From Bradyrhizobium jicamae (GTDB lineage: Bacteria > Pseudomonadota > Alphaproteobacteria > Rhizobiales > Xanthobacteraceae), in contig NZ_JAFCKQ010000011.1 in NCBI RefSeq assembly GCF_018130215.1, forward strand, positions 1-64,000: 64,000 bases of DNA, read 5' to 3'. The translations under genes and the position numbers were made by a program. Under the pieces are notes generated by a model that did no database searches, was not told where the DNA came from, and worked only from the letters and a program-made list of their open reading frames with translations. Positions 16,889 through 25,079 of this stretch are shown in pieces. Within the stretch, counting starts at the first letter, position 1, and every line of letters begins with the position of its first letter.

Positions 16889-18508
16889 ATGACCACACTG
16901 CAAAGCGCCACCAACACCATCCTCGCGGGCGACTCTCTGCCGCCCGCGGCAGCTCCGGTCGCTCCCGCGGTCTCCGGCAAGACCTGGCTCGCGGTGGTCG
17001 GGGCCACCCTCGGCGCCTTCATGGCGGTGCTCAACATCCAGATCGTCAATGCTTCGCTTGCCGACATCCAGGGCGGGATCGGCGCGGGCATCGACGACGG
17101 CGGCTGGATCTCGACTTCCTATCTGATCGCCGAGATCGTGGTGATTCCGCTCAGCGGCTGGCTCGCCCAGGTGTTCTCGGTGCGCATCTATCTCCTCACC
17201 AATGCGCTCCTGTTCCTGGTGTTCTCGGCGGCCTGTGCGTTGGCGCAGGATCTGCCGCAGATGATCGCGCTGCGCGCCGTACAGGGGTTTACCGGCGGCG
17301 TGCTGATTCCGATGGCATTCACGCTGATCATCACGCTGTTGCCGAAAGCGAAACAGCCGATCGGGCTCGCAATGTTTGCGATTTCGGCGACATTCGCACC
17401 GGCGATCGGTCCGACCATCGGCGGCTATCTCACCGAGAACTTCGGCTGGGAATATGTCTTCTACGTCAACATCGTGCCAGGCGCGGTCATGATCGCCATG
17501 CTGTTCTTCTCGCTGGAAGCGACACCCATGAATCTGCCGCTGCTGCGCGACGGCGACTGGGCCGGCATCATCACCATGGCGATTGGGCTCGCCGCGCTGC
17601 AGACCGTGCTGGAAGAAGGCAACAAGGATGACTGGTTCGGCTCGCCCTTCATCGTTCGGCTGGCCGTGATCGCTGCTGTTGCGTTGACGCTGTTCCTCGC
17701 AATCGAGCTAGCCGCGACGAAGCCGCTGCTCAACTTGCGAATTCTGTTTCGTCGCAATTTCGGCTTCGGCGTGCTCGCGAACTTTTTGCTCGGCGTGTCG
17801 CTATACGGCTCCGTCTACATTCTCCCGGTCTACCTCTCCCGCATCCAGGGCTACAATTCCGAGCAGATCGGCATGGTGCTGGCATGGACCGGCCTGCCCC
17901 AACTCGTGCTGATCCCGCTGGTGCCGCGGTTGATGCAGCGGCTCGATCCGCGCCTCGTGATCGGCATCGGCTTTGTGCTGTTCGGCGGTTCCAACTTCTT
18001 GAATATCCACATGACCAACGACTACGCGGCCGATCAGCTGTTCTGGCCGAACGTCATTCGCGCGTTTGGTCAGGCCCTCGTCTTCGCGCCGCTCTCGGCG
18101 GTCGCCACCGCCGGAGTCGAGACCGAGAATGCCGGATCCGCATCCGCCCTGTTCAACATGATGCGCAACCTCGGAGGCGCGATCGGCATCGCCGCGCTGC
18201 AGACCCTGCTCACCAAGCGCGAGCAATACCACTCGAACGTGCTTTCGCAGCAGGTCACGATGTTCGAGCAGGCGACCCGCACGCGGCTCGACCAGCTGAC
18301 GCAGTACTTCATGAGCCACGGCGTGATCGATCGCGTCGATGCCGTCCACCACGCCTACGTCGCGATCGGCAAGATCATCCAGAAGCAGGCCTTCATCCTT
18401 GGCTTCAGCGACACCTTCTATCTGCTCGGCGTCTCGCAGATCGTTGCTCTTGCGGCAGCCCTCATGCTCGCCAGGCCAGACCGTCTCGACGGCGGCGGCG
18501 CCCACTGA
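16889..18508 (+). CDS. EmrB-type MFS (DHA2, 14-span) efflux pump
   Basis: The 539-residue protein has about 14 hydrophobic spans. It carries DHA2-family marks: the T-S-Y-L-I-A-E segment in the first loop, R-x-x-Q-G-F-T-G-G near span 4, and A-P-x-I-G-P-T-I-G-G in span 5 (motif C of drug:H+ antiporters). It should use the proton gradient to export small hydrophobic molecules together with the adaptor encoded upstream. In this operon the cargo could be products or toxic intermediates of acyl metabolism, but that is inference. AGGAG precedes the start. Confidence 0.93.
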   Translation: MTTLQSATNTILAGDSLPPAAAPVAPAVSGKTWLAVVGATLGAFMAVLNIQIVNASLADIQGGIGAGIDDGGWISTSYLIAEIVVIPLSGWLAQVFSVRIYLLTNALLFLVFSAACALAQDLPQMIALRAVQGFTGGVLIPMAFTLIITLLPKAKQPIGLAMFAISATFAPAIGPTIGGYLTENFGWEYVFYVNIVPGAVMIAMLFFSLEATPMNLPLLRDGDWAGIITMAIGLAALQTVLEEGNKDDWFGSPFIVRLAVIAAVALTLFLAIELAATKPLLNLRILFRRNFGFGVLANFLLGVSLYGSVYILPVYLSRIQGYNSEQIGMVLAWTGLPQLVLIPLVPRLMQRLDPRLVIGIGFVLFGGSNFLNIHMTNDYAADQLFWPNVIRAFGQALVFAPLSAVATAGVETENAGSASALFNMMRNLGGAIGIAALQTLLTKREQYHSNVLSQQVTMFEQATRTRLDQLTQYFMSHGVIDRVDAVHHAYVAIGKIIQKQAFILGFSDTFYLLGVSQIVALAAALMLARPDRLDGGGAH

Positions 18509-18536
18509 CCGTCTTCAACACCAGAGGAGAACGACC

Positions 18537-19001
18537 ATGAAACCCCGCATGAACTTCTACCAGGCCGCGCCCGAGACCATCAAGGCGCTGACGGCGGTGG
18601 AGACCCAGATCCAGTCGTCAGGTCTCGAACAGTCGCTGATCGAACTCGTCAGGACCCGTGCCTCGCAGATCAACGGCTGTGCTTTCTGCATCAATATGCA
18701 CACGCTGGATGCGCGCAAGCGTGGCGAGACCGAGCAGCGGCTCTATCTACTGAACGCCTGGCGCGAGTCGCTTGTCTACACCGATCGCGAACGTGCCGCG
18801 CTTGCCTGGACCGAGGCGGTGACGCGGATCGTCGAAACGCGTGCGCCCGATGACGTCTATGAAGAGCTCCGCAAGCACTTCTCCGACGCCGAAGCCGTGA
18901 ACCTCACGATCCTGATCGGAACCATCAACGCATGGAACCGGCTCGCAATCTCGTTCCGCGCCATGCCGCCGAGCAAAGCCAGGCCGGCGTCGGCCGCCTG
19001 A
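18537..19001 (+). CDS. Carboxymuconolactone decarboxylase/AhpD-like protein
   Basis: The start at 18537 follows GAGGAG. The 154-residue product has the AhpD-type catalytic segment N-G-C-A-F-C-I-N-M-H, with Cys48 and Cys51 as the CxxC pair and His55 nearby. The rest is all-helical, as in the CMD fold. Such proteins act as thiol peroxidases or alkylhydroperoxidases reducing organic peroxides, and true decarboxylases of the family lack the CxxC. A peroxidase role is therefore more likely. Its place between efflux and dehydrogenase genes suggests detoxification linked to the operon. Confidence 0.88.
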   Translation: MKPRMNFYQAAPETIKALTAVETQIQSSGLEQSLIELVRTRASQINGCAFCINMHTLDARKRGETEQRLYLLNAWRESLVYTDRERAALAWTEAVTRIVETRAPDDVYEELRKHFSDAEAVNLTILIGTINAWNRLAISFRAMPPSKARPASAA

Positions 19002-19043
19002 TCCAGCATGACATTCAATTCACAGACATCGAAAGGACTTCCC

Positions 19044-19826
19044 ATGTTGAAGGGCAAGGTAGCGATAGTCACGGGATCGACAAGCGGTATCGGTCTGGGC
19101 ATCGCGAAGGAATTAGGCAGGCTCGGCGCCGACCTGGTACTGAACGGCTTCGGCGATGCCGGCGAGATCGAAACCATCCGCAGCGACATCGAAAGCGAGC
19201 GCGGCGTGCGTGTTGTCTACGACGGCGCCGATATGTCGAAAGGACAATCCGTGCGCGGATTGGTCGCGGCGACGATCGAGACATTCGGACGCCTCGATAT
19301 CCTGGTGAACAATGCGGGCATCCAGTTCACCGCACCGGTGGAGGAGTTTCCTCCGGCCAAGTGGAACGCGATTCTCGACATCAATCTGTCAGCGGCATTC
19401 CACGCAGTCGCCGCGGCCCTGCCCCAGATGAAAAAGCAGCGTTGGGGACGGATCGTCAACATTGCCTCCACGCACGGCCTCGTCGCATCAACGCACAAGG
19501 CCGCCTACGTTGCTGCCAAGCACGGGCTGGTTGGCCTCACCAAGGTGGTCGGCCTGGAGACGGCTGGCAGCGGTGTCACATGCAATGCGGTCTGTCCGGG
19601 CTGGGTGCGAACGCCTCTGGTCGAAAAGCAGATCAGCGACATCGCTGCGCAAAAGCACAAGAGCCAGAAGGAAGCGGCCGCAGAGATCCTGGCGGAGAAG
19701 CAGCCGTCTCAGGAGTTTGTGTCGCCCGCGCAGCTCGGCGGAACCGTCGCCTTCCTCTGTTCGGCTGCGGCCGACCAGATCACGGGCACGGCGATCTCGG
19801 TCGATGGCGGCTGGACCGCACAGTAA
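19044..19826 (+). CDS. bdhA: D-3-hydroxybutyrate dehydrogenase
   Basis: The start at 19044 (AAGGA upstream) gives exactly 260 residues, the usual BdhA length. It is a classical SDR with T-G-S-T-S-G-I-G (10-17), N-N-A-G (89-92) and catalytic Ser142, Tyr155 and Lys159 (S-x12-Y-A-A-K variant). The stretches N-I-A-S-T-H-G-L-V-A-S and G-W-V-R-T-P-L-V are typical of 3-hydroxybutyrate dehydrogenases. It should oxidise (R)-3-hydroxybutyrate to acetoacetate with NAD+, giving the substrate for the decarboxylase encoded in the same operon. Cytoplasmic. Confidence 0.92.
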   Translation: MLKGKVAIVTGSTSGIGLGIAKELGRLGADLVLNGFGDAGEIETIRSDIESERGVRVVYDGADMSKGQSVRGLVAATIETFGRLDILVNNAGIQFTAPVEEFPPAKWNAILDINLSAAFHAVAAALPQMKKQRWGRIVNIASTHGLVASTHKAAYVAAKHGLVGLTKVVGLETAGSGVTCNAVCPGWVRTPLVEKQISDIAAQKHKSQKEAAAEILAEKQPSQEFVSPAQLGGTVAFLCSAAADQITGTAISVDGGWTAQ

Positions 19827-19837
19827 CGAAGCCAAGC

Positions 19838-19858
19838 ACGGCGGGCGCTGCCCGCCGT
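19838..19858 (+). terminator. GC hairpin between bdhA and the next SDR gene
   Basis: ACGGCGGGC (19838-19846) pairs perfectly with GCCCGCCGT (19850-19858) around the 3-base loop GCT, and TT follows. It lies 12 bases after the bdhA stop and 25 before the next start. It may act as a partial terminator or mRNA stabiliser that lowers expression of the downstream genes. Confidence 0.5.
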
Positions 19859-19882
19859 TTCAGGAGAACATGGAGTCCCATC

Positions 19883-20593
19883 ATGGGTGCAGAGCAGAAA
19901 GTTGTCATCATCACCGGCGCTTCGCAGGGTATCGGCGAGGCCTTGGTCAGGGCATATCGCGATCGCAATTATCGCGTTGTCGCCAATTCCCGCTCGATCA
20001 GGCCGTCGTCTGATCCGGATATCCTGGCGGTGGCCGGGGACGTCACCGATTCAGCCACCGCGGAACGCATCGTGTCGCAGGCGCTCGAGTGCTTCGGCCG
20101 CGTGGATACCCTCGTCAACAATGCCGGCATCTTCGTCGCCAAGCCATTCACCGAGTATACGGACGAGGATTATGCCAACATGCTGGGGATCAATCTCGAT
20201 GGCTTTTTCCAGGTCACTCGGCGCGCAGCCAAGGCGATGCTGAAGCGGCGGTCCGGGCATATCGTGCAGATCACGAGCAGCCTCGATGAACATGCGGTCA
20301 GCAGCGTACCGTCGGCACTGGCCGCCCTCACCAAGGGTGGCTTGAACGCCGCGACGAAGTCGCTCGCGATCGAATATGCGAGCAAGGGAATCCGTGTCAA
20401 CGCCGTGGCGCCCGGCGCGGTCAAGACGCCGATGCATGCACCTGAAATGTACGACTTCCTGGCCAAGCTGCATCCGGTCGGACGGATGGGAGAGGTCCAA
20501 GATGTTGTCGATGCAGTGCTGTACCTTGAAGGTGCCGCCTTCACCACCGGCGAGATCCTGCACGTCGACGGCGGACAAAGCGCCGGACATTGA
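19883..20593 (+). CDS. SDR-family protein lacking the catalytic Tyr
   Basis: This 236-residue protein has a sound nucleotide-binding half: T-G-A-S-Q-G-I-G (11-18), G-D-V-T-D and N-N-A-G (79-82). Ser132/Ser133 are in place. In the Y-x-x-x-K motif the lysine is present (Lys151) but the tyrosine position is Ala147 (S-A-L-A-A-L-T-K). The C-terminus (V-A-P-G-A-V-K-T-P, G-E-I-L-H-V-D-G-G) is normal. Such Tyr-less SDRs may use another acid or act without classical dehydrogenase activity. GGAG precedes the ATG at 19883. It is likely co-transcribed with bdhA through a hairpin. Confidence 0.85.
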   Translation: MGAEQKVVIITGASQGIGEALVRAYRDRNYRVVANSRSIRPSSDPDILAVAGDVTDSATAERIVSQALECFGRVDTLVNNAGIFVAKPFTEYTDEDYANMLGINLDGFFQVTRRAAKAMLKRRSGHIVQITSSLDEHAVSSVPSALAALTKGGLNAATKSLAIEYASKGIRVNAVAPGAVKTPMHAPEMYDFLAKLHPVGRMGEVQDVVDAVLYLEGAAFTTGEILHVDGGQSAGH

Positions 20594-20661
20594 GGGGACG
20601 TCGCACCGCCCATATCGGCGGCGCGGGCCGAACGCCACCGGAACTTCGAGGTCCAATTGCA

Positions 20662-21948
20662 ATGACGGTCGCATTTCGACCATTCAGGCCTGGCTCCGGG
20701 CGTCCGACGCGCGAAGCGGCACTGGATGCTACCGTATTGGCAGCAAAGCTGCTGTTCGCTCACGGGCAGACCACGGAACGCACGGTAGTCACGGCCGAAC
20801 GCCTCGGGCGCACTCTGGGCGCACCGGTGAAGGTGCTGCCGGACTGGGACAAGCTTACGGTCGAGATCGAGGACTCATCCGTGTCCCGGATCGTTCCCAC
20901 GAAGCCGCTCGGCATGGACATGAACAGGGTGCTGGCTATCACGCTCGTTGTAGAACGGCTGTGCGACGGTACGTTGCGCGCCGAGGAAGCACGGCCGTCT
21001 CTGTTGTCGGCAGGAAGCCTGCCACCCGTGTCCACGCTGCGTTTCACGTCATTCGCAGCCATCGGTGCGGCGTCGCTTGGAGTGATCTTCGGTGCACTCG
21101 ATCTCACGAGTTTAATGCTTATTGCGGCGAGTGCCGCTCTTGGCGCAATCGTCCGCCGCGGGCTTTCGGCTTTCAGCAGGAATCCTTTCGTCCAGCCGCT
21201 TTGTGCCGCCTTCATCGCCGGCATCGTGGCTGCCGTCTCCGCTATCAGCTTGCGTCAGCCTATCTCGACCACTCTCGTCGCGTTCTGCCCTTGCATGGTG
21301 CTGATGCCTGGTCCGCATCTTCTGAACGGCGCAATCGATCTGGCACGCACACGGATCGCACTTGGCATCGCCCGTCTGACCTACGCCGGCATCGCCGTGC
21401 TGATGATCTGCTTCGGCTTGCTCCTGGGCTTCAATGCCGGCGGAGCAGTCCAGCTTACGGCTGGGCCGGCCCTGCCCGTGCCGTTCCTGGCGGACGTGGT
21501 CGCAGCGGGATGCGCCGTCGCCTCCTTCGGCACCTTGTTCTCGATGCCCTGGCGCCTGCTGCCGCTGCCCATCGTAGCGGGCATGCTCGGGCATGCTGCT
21601 CGATGGGCCCTAATCTCGCTTGTTGGGGCAAACGTCGCGACCGGAGCGTTCATCGCGTGCATTTTGATAAGTATCATCGTTGCGCCGGTCGTCGACCGAC
21701 TTCATCTGCCGTTCGCGGCGCTCGGCTTTTCCGCCGCTGTCTCGATGGTTCCGGGCTTCTTCCTTTTTCGTGCGGCGAGTGCGACCGTCGAGTTGGTCTC
21801 TATGGGACCCCGTGCATCGGCAGATCTGCTAACGAATATCGCGGCAGACGGTGTCACCGCGTTTCTGACCATATTAGCAATGACCTTTGGGTTGATCCTG
21901 CCACGCATGATGCTCGAGCACTTTTCCCTCCATCCGTCCGAGCGTTAG
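20662..21948 (+). CDS. ThrE-like threonine/serine exporter family protein
   Basis: I choose the ATG at 20662 (GAGG upstream) because the frame before it reads from the SDR stop without coding character. The 428-residue protein fuses the two halves seen separately as YjjP and YjjB. A soluble N-terminus of about 125 residues (V-x-A-E-R-L-G-R-T-L-G, W-D-K-L-T-V-E-I) leads into about ten membrane spans (about 145 to 420). Characterised members export threonine, serine or other small acids. As the last gene of the operon it could export an organic acid, but the substrate is not shown by sequence. Confidence 0.82.
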   Translation: MTVAFRPFRPGSGRPTREAALDATVLAAKLLFAHGQTTERTVVTAERLGRTLGAPVKVLPDWDKLTVEIEDSSVSRIVPTKPLGMDMNRVLAITLVVERLCDGTLRAEEARPSLLSAGSLPPVSTLRFTSFAAIGAASLGVIFGALDLTSLMLIAASAALGAIVRRGLSAFSRNPFVQPLCAAFIAGIVAAVSAISLRQPISTTLVAFCPCMVLMPGPHLLNGAIDLARTRIALGIARLTYAGIAVLMICFGLLLGFNAGGAVQLTAGPALPVPFLADVVAAGCAVASFGTLFSMPWRLLPLPIVAGMLGHAARWALISLVGANVATGAFIACILISIIVAPVVDRLHLPFAALGFSAAVSMVPGFFLFRAASATVELVSMGPRASADLLTNIAADGVTAFLTILAMTFGLILPRMMLEHFSLHPSER

Positions 21949-22056
21949 GCGGCAAGTTTATCGGACCGGTGCATTTTGAAGACATGCCGCGAGCGATCGT
22001 CATCGACAGGTGCGCAAATTGTGGGCGGACGTGCTGGCAGGCCTTGGGACCTGGCA

Positions 22057-22106
22057 CCGCGCAGACGACGAATGACGCGGGCCTTGACCCAGATCAACGT
22101 GAGCAC
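22057..22106. repeat. Promoter module, copy A
   Basis: CCGCGCAGACGA at 22057-22068, the box TTGACCCAGATCAA at 22084-22097 and CGTGAGCAC at 22098-22106 all recur in the same order at 24319-24367. The intervening bases differ slightly, with a one-base indel. This copy stands 224 bp before the ATG at 22330. Confidence 0.7.
22084..22097. promoter_or_regulatory. FixK/FNR-type box
   Basis: TTGACCCAGATCAA fits TTGAC-N4-ATCAA with one change in the left half. It is the only box upstream of the luciferase-like gene at 22330, about 240 bp from its ATG, which implies a long leader. Confidence 0.7.
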
Positions 22107-22329
22107 TCCAGCCAGTCCAGAATGAGACGCCCGAGAAGGGCGGAGAGAAAGAAGCTGCCGCTTTCCGACGCGCGCGATTCTGGCAATCAACAGCGCCTTG
22201 CAGTTCGGTGCAGGGAGCGGTTATCGTGTCGGTCCAATCCCCTGTCGGGGAACCGCGAATGAAGTGACAGCTTGGTCCGGATCTGGAGGCCAGTGAAGGC
22301 CCCATCATAAATGCAGAGGAACCTCGCCA

Positions 22330-23505
22330 ATGACCCAGCACCTGCGTTTCGGCATTTTTCTCGCGCCCTTTCATAAGCCCGGCATCAACCCAACGCTCGC
22401 ATTGCAGAGCGATCTCGATCTCATCCAATGGCTGGATCGCTGCGGCTATGATGAGGCATGGCTCGGCGAGCATCACTCCGCTGGCACCGAACTCTCCGCC
22501 TCTCCGGAAATCATGATAGCGACGGCAGCCGAGCGCACGCGGCACATCAGACTGGGCACCGGGGTGATCAGCGTTTCGTATCACAACCCTCTTTGGGTCG
22601 CTGAGCGCATCGTCCTCCTTGACCATTTGACCCGCGGGCGGGCGATGCTCGGGCTCGGCCCGGGCTCGCTACCCACCGACGGCGCCATGATCGGACTGCA
22701 GCAGAGTCAGACGCGCGGGCTGCTGGAAGATGGCGTTGCCATCGTCACGAAGCTTTTGACCAGCGACGAACCAGTCACGTTCAAAAACGATCGCTGGGAC
22801 CTGCGCGAGGCTCGGCTGCACCTGCGGCCTTACTCCAATCCACTCTTCGACGTTGGTGTCGCTGCCGTAGCGTCGCCGACCGGCGCCAAGCTCGCCGGCC
22901 GATACGGCCTGGGTATGCTGTCGGTGGGCGCAACCACCGCCGCCGGCTTTGATGCGCTGGCGCTGCACTGGGATGTGCTGACTGCGGAGGCGAAGGCGCA
23001 TGGCAAGACCGCCGACCGGAACAAGTGGCGACTTGTTGGCTTGTGCCATATCGCGGAAACCAAAGAACAGGCGTATCGCGACGTGGAATATGGCATCGAG
23101 CATTGGTTCCGCTACTTCCAGCAGGTCGCCGCGTTCCCCCAAATGGCGGTGGTCGGCAACTCGGTCGCCGAAATGATCGAGTTCATCAACGGCTCGGGCC
23201 TCGGTGCAATCGGCACGCCGGACGCGTGCGCCGCCCAGATCGAGCGGTTGTGGCAACAATCTAACGGCGGCTTTGGCGCCTATCTCCTGCTGGCGCACAA
23301 CTGGGCCAATCCTTCAGCAACAATGCGCAGCTACGAACTGATCGCACGCGAGGTCATGCCGCAGTTCCAGGGCCACGCGCAGGCGACGCTTGATGCCGCG
23401 CGCCGCGCCAAGGAGGTCCGCGAAAGCCTCGCGGCGGCGCAGGCGCAAGCCGTCGAAGATGCCCGAGCGCGTTATGGCGCGGAAGTGGCCAAGCGGAAGG
23501 GCTGA
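22330..23505 (+). CDS. Luciferase-like (LLM class) flavin-dependent oxidoreductase
   Basis: The 391-residue protein has the TIM-barrel marks of the bacterial luciferase/limonene mono-oxygenase class: L-R-F-G-I-F-L-A-P at the N-terminus, D-E-A-W-L-G-E-H-H near residue 41, R-L-G-T-G-V near 74, and R-A-M-L-G-L-G-P-G-S near 105. These enzymes use reduced FMN or F420 to oxidise substrates with O2, so a FixK-type promoter is notable. The C-terminal 40 residues are helical and charged. GAGGA precedes the ATG. It seems to be transcribed alone. The substrate is unknown. Confidence 0.88.
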   Translation: MTQHLRFGIFLAPFHKPGINPTLALQSDLDLIQWLDRCGYDEAWLGEHHSAGTELSASPEIMIATAAERTRHIRLGTGVISVSYHNPLWVAERIVLLDHLTRGRAMLGLGPGSLPTDGAMIGLQQSQTRGLLEDGVAIVTKLLTSDEPVTFKNDRWDLREARLHLRPYSNPLFDVGVAAVASPTGAKLAGRYGLGMLSVGATTAAGFDALALHWDVLTAEAKAHGKTADRNKWRLVGLCHIAETKEQAYRDVEYGIEHWFRYFQQVAAFPQMAVVGNSVAEMIEFINGSGLGAIGTPDACAAQIERLWQQSNGGFGAYLLLAHNWANPSATMRSYELIAREVMPQFQGHAQATLDAARRAKEVRESLAAAQAQAVEDARARYGAEVAKRKG

Positions 23506-23822
23506 GTTCGGCAGCGCTGCAAGCCCGTACATTTCCGCGCTTTGCATCGTCGGGCGCCGGGCTTCCTTTTCGGTCGCTCGTTCGCTCGGGCGAAGTCTTT
23601 GTGGCTCGCGTTAAACTGCTTATGGTCCTCTGCGACTTCGGTTTTTCAGTGAACGCTGCTTACAGCGGTGAGCGGACCTCCACACACCGCTCGTTACATT
23701 CTACAGCGATTGGCCGGAAAGCTGCGGTGGAAATCTACGGTGAAGACGAAGATTGGTAGCTATATTTCAGCGTTACCCTAAACTCTTCACGCAAATTCTA
23801 TGCAGCCCACGAGGGGGCAAGG
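23506..23822. other. 317-bp gap with no supported gene
   Basis: Only short frames without ribosome binding sites are present. I see no box matching the FixK consensus and no convincing hairpin. Confidence 0.45.
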
Positions 23823-24161
23823 ATGATCCGGGGCGGGTTCATTGGTGTCGTGACGATCGTTGCAGGATGTTGTTTCTGCGGTCCGCCATCGTCGGCGCGG
23901 GCAACGACGTTCCAGAATTACGATTGCGCCGACGACACCCGATTCACCGTGGCATTCTACCCCCACGACTCGCGCGCATTTGTGCATTTCCGCGATGGAC
24001 GAGGGACGGAAACGCTGCGGAAGCGGCTTGCGTTTTCCGGTACCCGCTATTCGGGCAATCGGGTCACTTTGAAGATCTCGAAGTCGGGCCGCACCACAAT
24101 CAAGCGTCCAGGGCGGCCGGAAACCGTGTGTGAATTGATGTCCACGGGTGGTGGCGACTAG
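23823..24161 (+). CDS. MliC-like exported lysozyme-inhibitor family protein
   Basis: GAGGGGGCAAGG lies just before the ATG at 23823. The 112-residue protein has a signal peptide of about 27 residues. The mature domain follows the MliC pattern: Y-D-C-A-D-D near the start, a T-V-A-F-Y segment, R-L-A-F-S-G-T-R-Y-S-G-N-R-V-T-L, and a final V-C that would pair with the first Cys. Characterised members inhibit C-type lysozymes in the periplasm or at the outer membrane. The match is by pattern only and moderate. Two extra Cys lie in the signal region (CCFC), so lipidation is conceivable. Confidence 0.6.
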   Translation: MIRGGFIGVVTIVAGCCFCGPPSSARATTFQNYDCADDTRFTVAFYPHDSRAFVHFRDGRGTETLRKRLAFSGTRYSGNRVTLKISKSGRTTIKRPGRPETVCELMSTGGGD

Positions 24162-24318
24162 CGCCCGCCGATGCACTCCACTGGGTTACTGGCAACGGGC
24201 GCAGGGCCGTTCTCGGGGCACGGTTCCCGAGTGCGTAAGGTTTCGTCGAACAGACCTGCTCGCGCATCGCCTTGGAAGTCTCATTAGGGCCCTGTCCACC
24301 ACTGTGCAAACGGAGACG

Positions 24319-24367
24319 CCGCGCAGACGAAGAGGACGCCGGCCTTGACCCAGATCAACGTGAGCAC
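24319..24367. repeat. Promoter module, copy B
   Basis: This repeats the module at 22057-22106, with the same flanks on both sides of TTGACCCAGATCAA. It lies 61 bp before the CoA-transferase gene. Confidence 0.7.
24345..24358. promoter_or_regulatory. FixK/FNR-type box
   Basis: TTGACCCAGATCAA is identical to the box at 22084. Its centre is about 77 bp from the ATG of the CoA-transferase operon, compatible with activation at -41.5 and a short leader. Confidence 0.75.
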
Positions 24368-24428
24368 CACGCCAAACGACAGTGTTCGCTGAGACAACCC
24401 GCCTCGGATCGATTGCCGGAGCCCAATC

Positions 24429-25076
24429 ATGAAGGCCGTGTCCGCCGAAGAAGCCGTTGGGATGATCCCGAACAACGCGCGCATCATGGTTGGCGGCTTC
24501 ATGGGCGTGGGCACGCCTGAGCGCCTGCTCGACGAACTGGTTCGACAGAAGAAATCCGGCCTGTCGCTCATCAGCAACGATGCGGCCACACCCGGCAAGG
24601 GCGTCGGCAAGCTGTTCGACGGCGGCCAGGTGTCGAGCATGATCGGCACTCATATCGGGCTGAATCCCAAAGCGCAGCAACAGATGCTGGGCAAAAAGAT
24701 CACGGTCGACCTGATTCCACAGGGCACATTCGTCGAGCGGATCCGCGCCGGCGGCTGTGGTCTTGGCGGGGTTCTGACGCCCACCGGCGTCGGTACCCTA
24801 GTCGAGGAAGGCAAGCAGAAGATCGAGGTCGACGGCAAACCGTATCTGCTTGAGACAGCACTGCGTGCTGATTTCGCGCTCGTACACGCCTTCCTGGCCG
24901 ACTACGCAGGCAACCTCTCCTATGCCCTCACCGCGCGGAATTTCAATCCGGTCATGGCGATGGCGGCAGACACTGTGATCGTGACCGCCGAGCACATTGT
25001 TCCGGTCGGCGTGATCGGTCCCGATCACGTCGTCACGCCGGGACCGTTGGTCGACTATCTCGTCGCGAACGGGTGA
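24429..25076 (+). CDS. atoD: Acetate/acetoacetate CoA-transferase, alpha subunit
   Basis: The 215-residue protein matches the A subunit of family I CoA-transferases. Visible parts are the CoA-site segment G-G-F-M-G-V-G-T-P-E-R-L near residue 23, the G-T-H-I-G-L-N-P stretch, and L-I-P-Q-G-T-F-V-E-R-I-R-A-G-G-C-G-L-G-G. With the B subunit encoded three bases downstream it should move CoA between acetyl-CoA or another acyl-CoA and acetoacetate or short fatty acids. The operon continues to a MaoC hydratase. A FixK-type box precedes it. Confidence 0.9.
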   Translation: MKAVSAEEAVGMIPNNARIMVGGFMGVGTPERLLDELVRQKKSGLSLISNDAATPGKGVGKLFDGGQVSSMIGTHIGLNPKAQQQMLGKKITVDLIPQGTFVERIRAGGCGLGGVLTPTGVGTLVEEGKQKIEVDGKPYLLETALRADFALVHAFLADYAGNLSYALTARNFNPVMAMAADTVIVTAEHIVPVGVIGPDHVVTPGPLVDYLVANG

Positions 25077-25079
25077 CCC

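Larger units (their letters stand above)
21949..22329. other. Promoter region of the luciferase-like gene
   Basis: This 381-bp gap contains the FixK-type box at 22084 inside a module of about 50 bp that is repeated at 24319-24367. Nothing in it looks coding. Confidence 0.55.

Noticed and set aside
18932..20593. 553-codon open frame on the plus strand
   Set aside because: The first 317 codons are the bdhA region in the wrong frame; only the SDR from 19883 is real.
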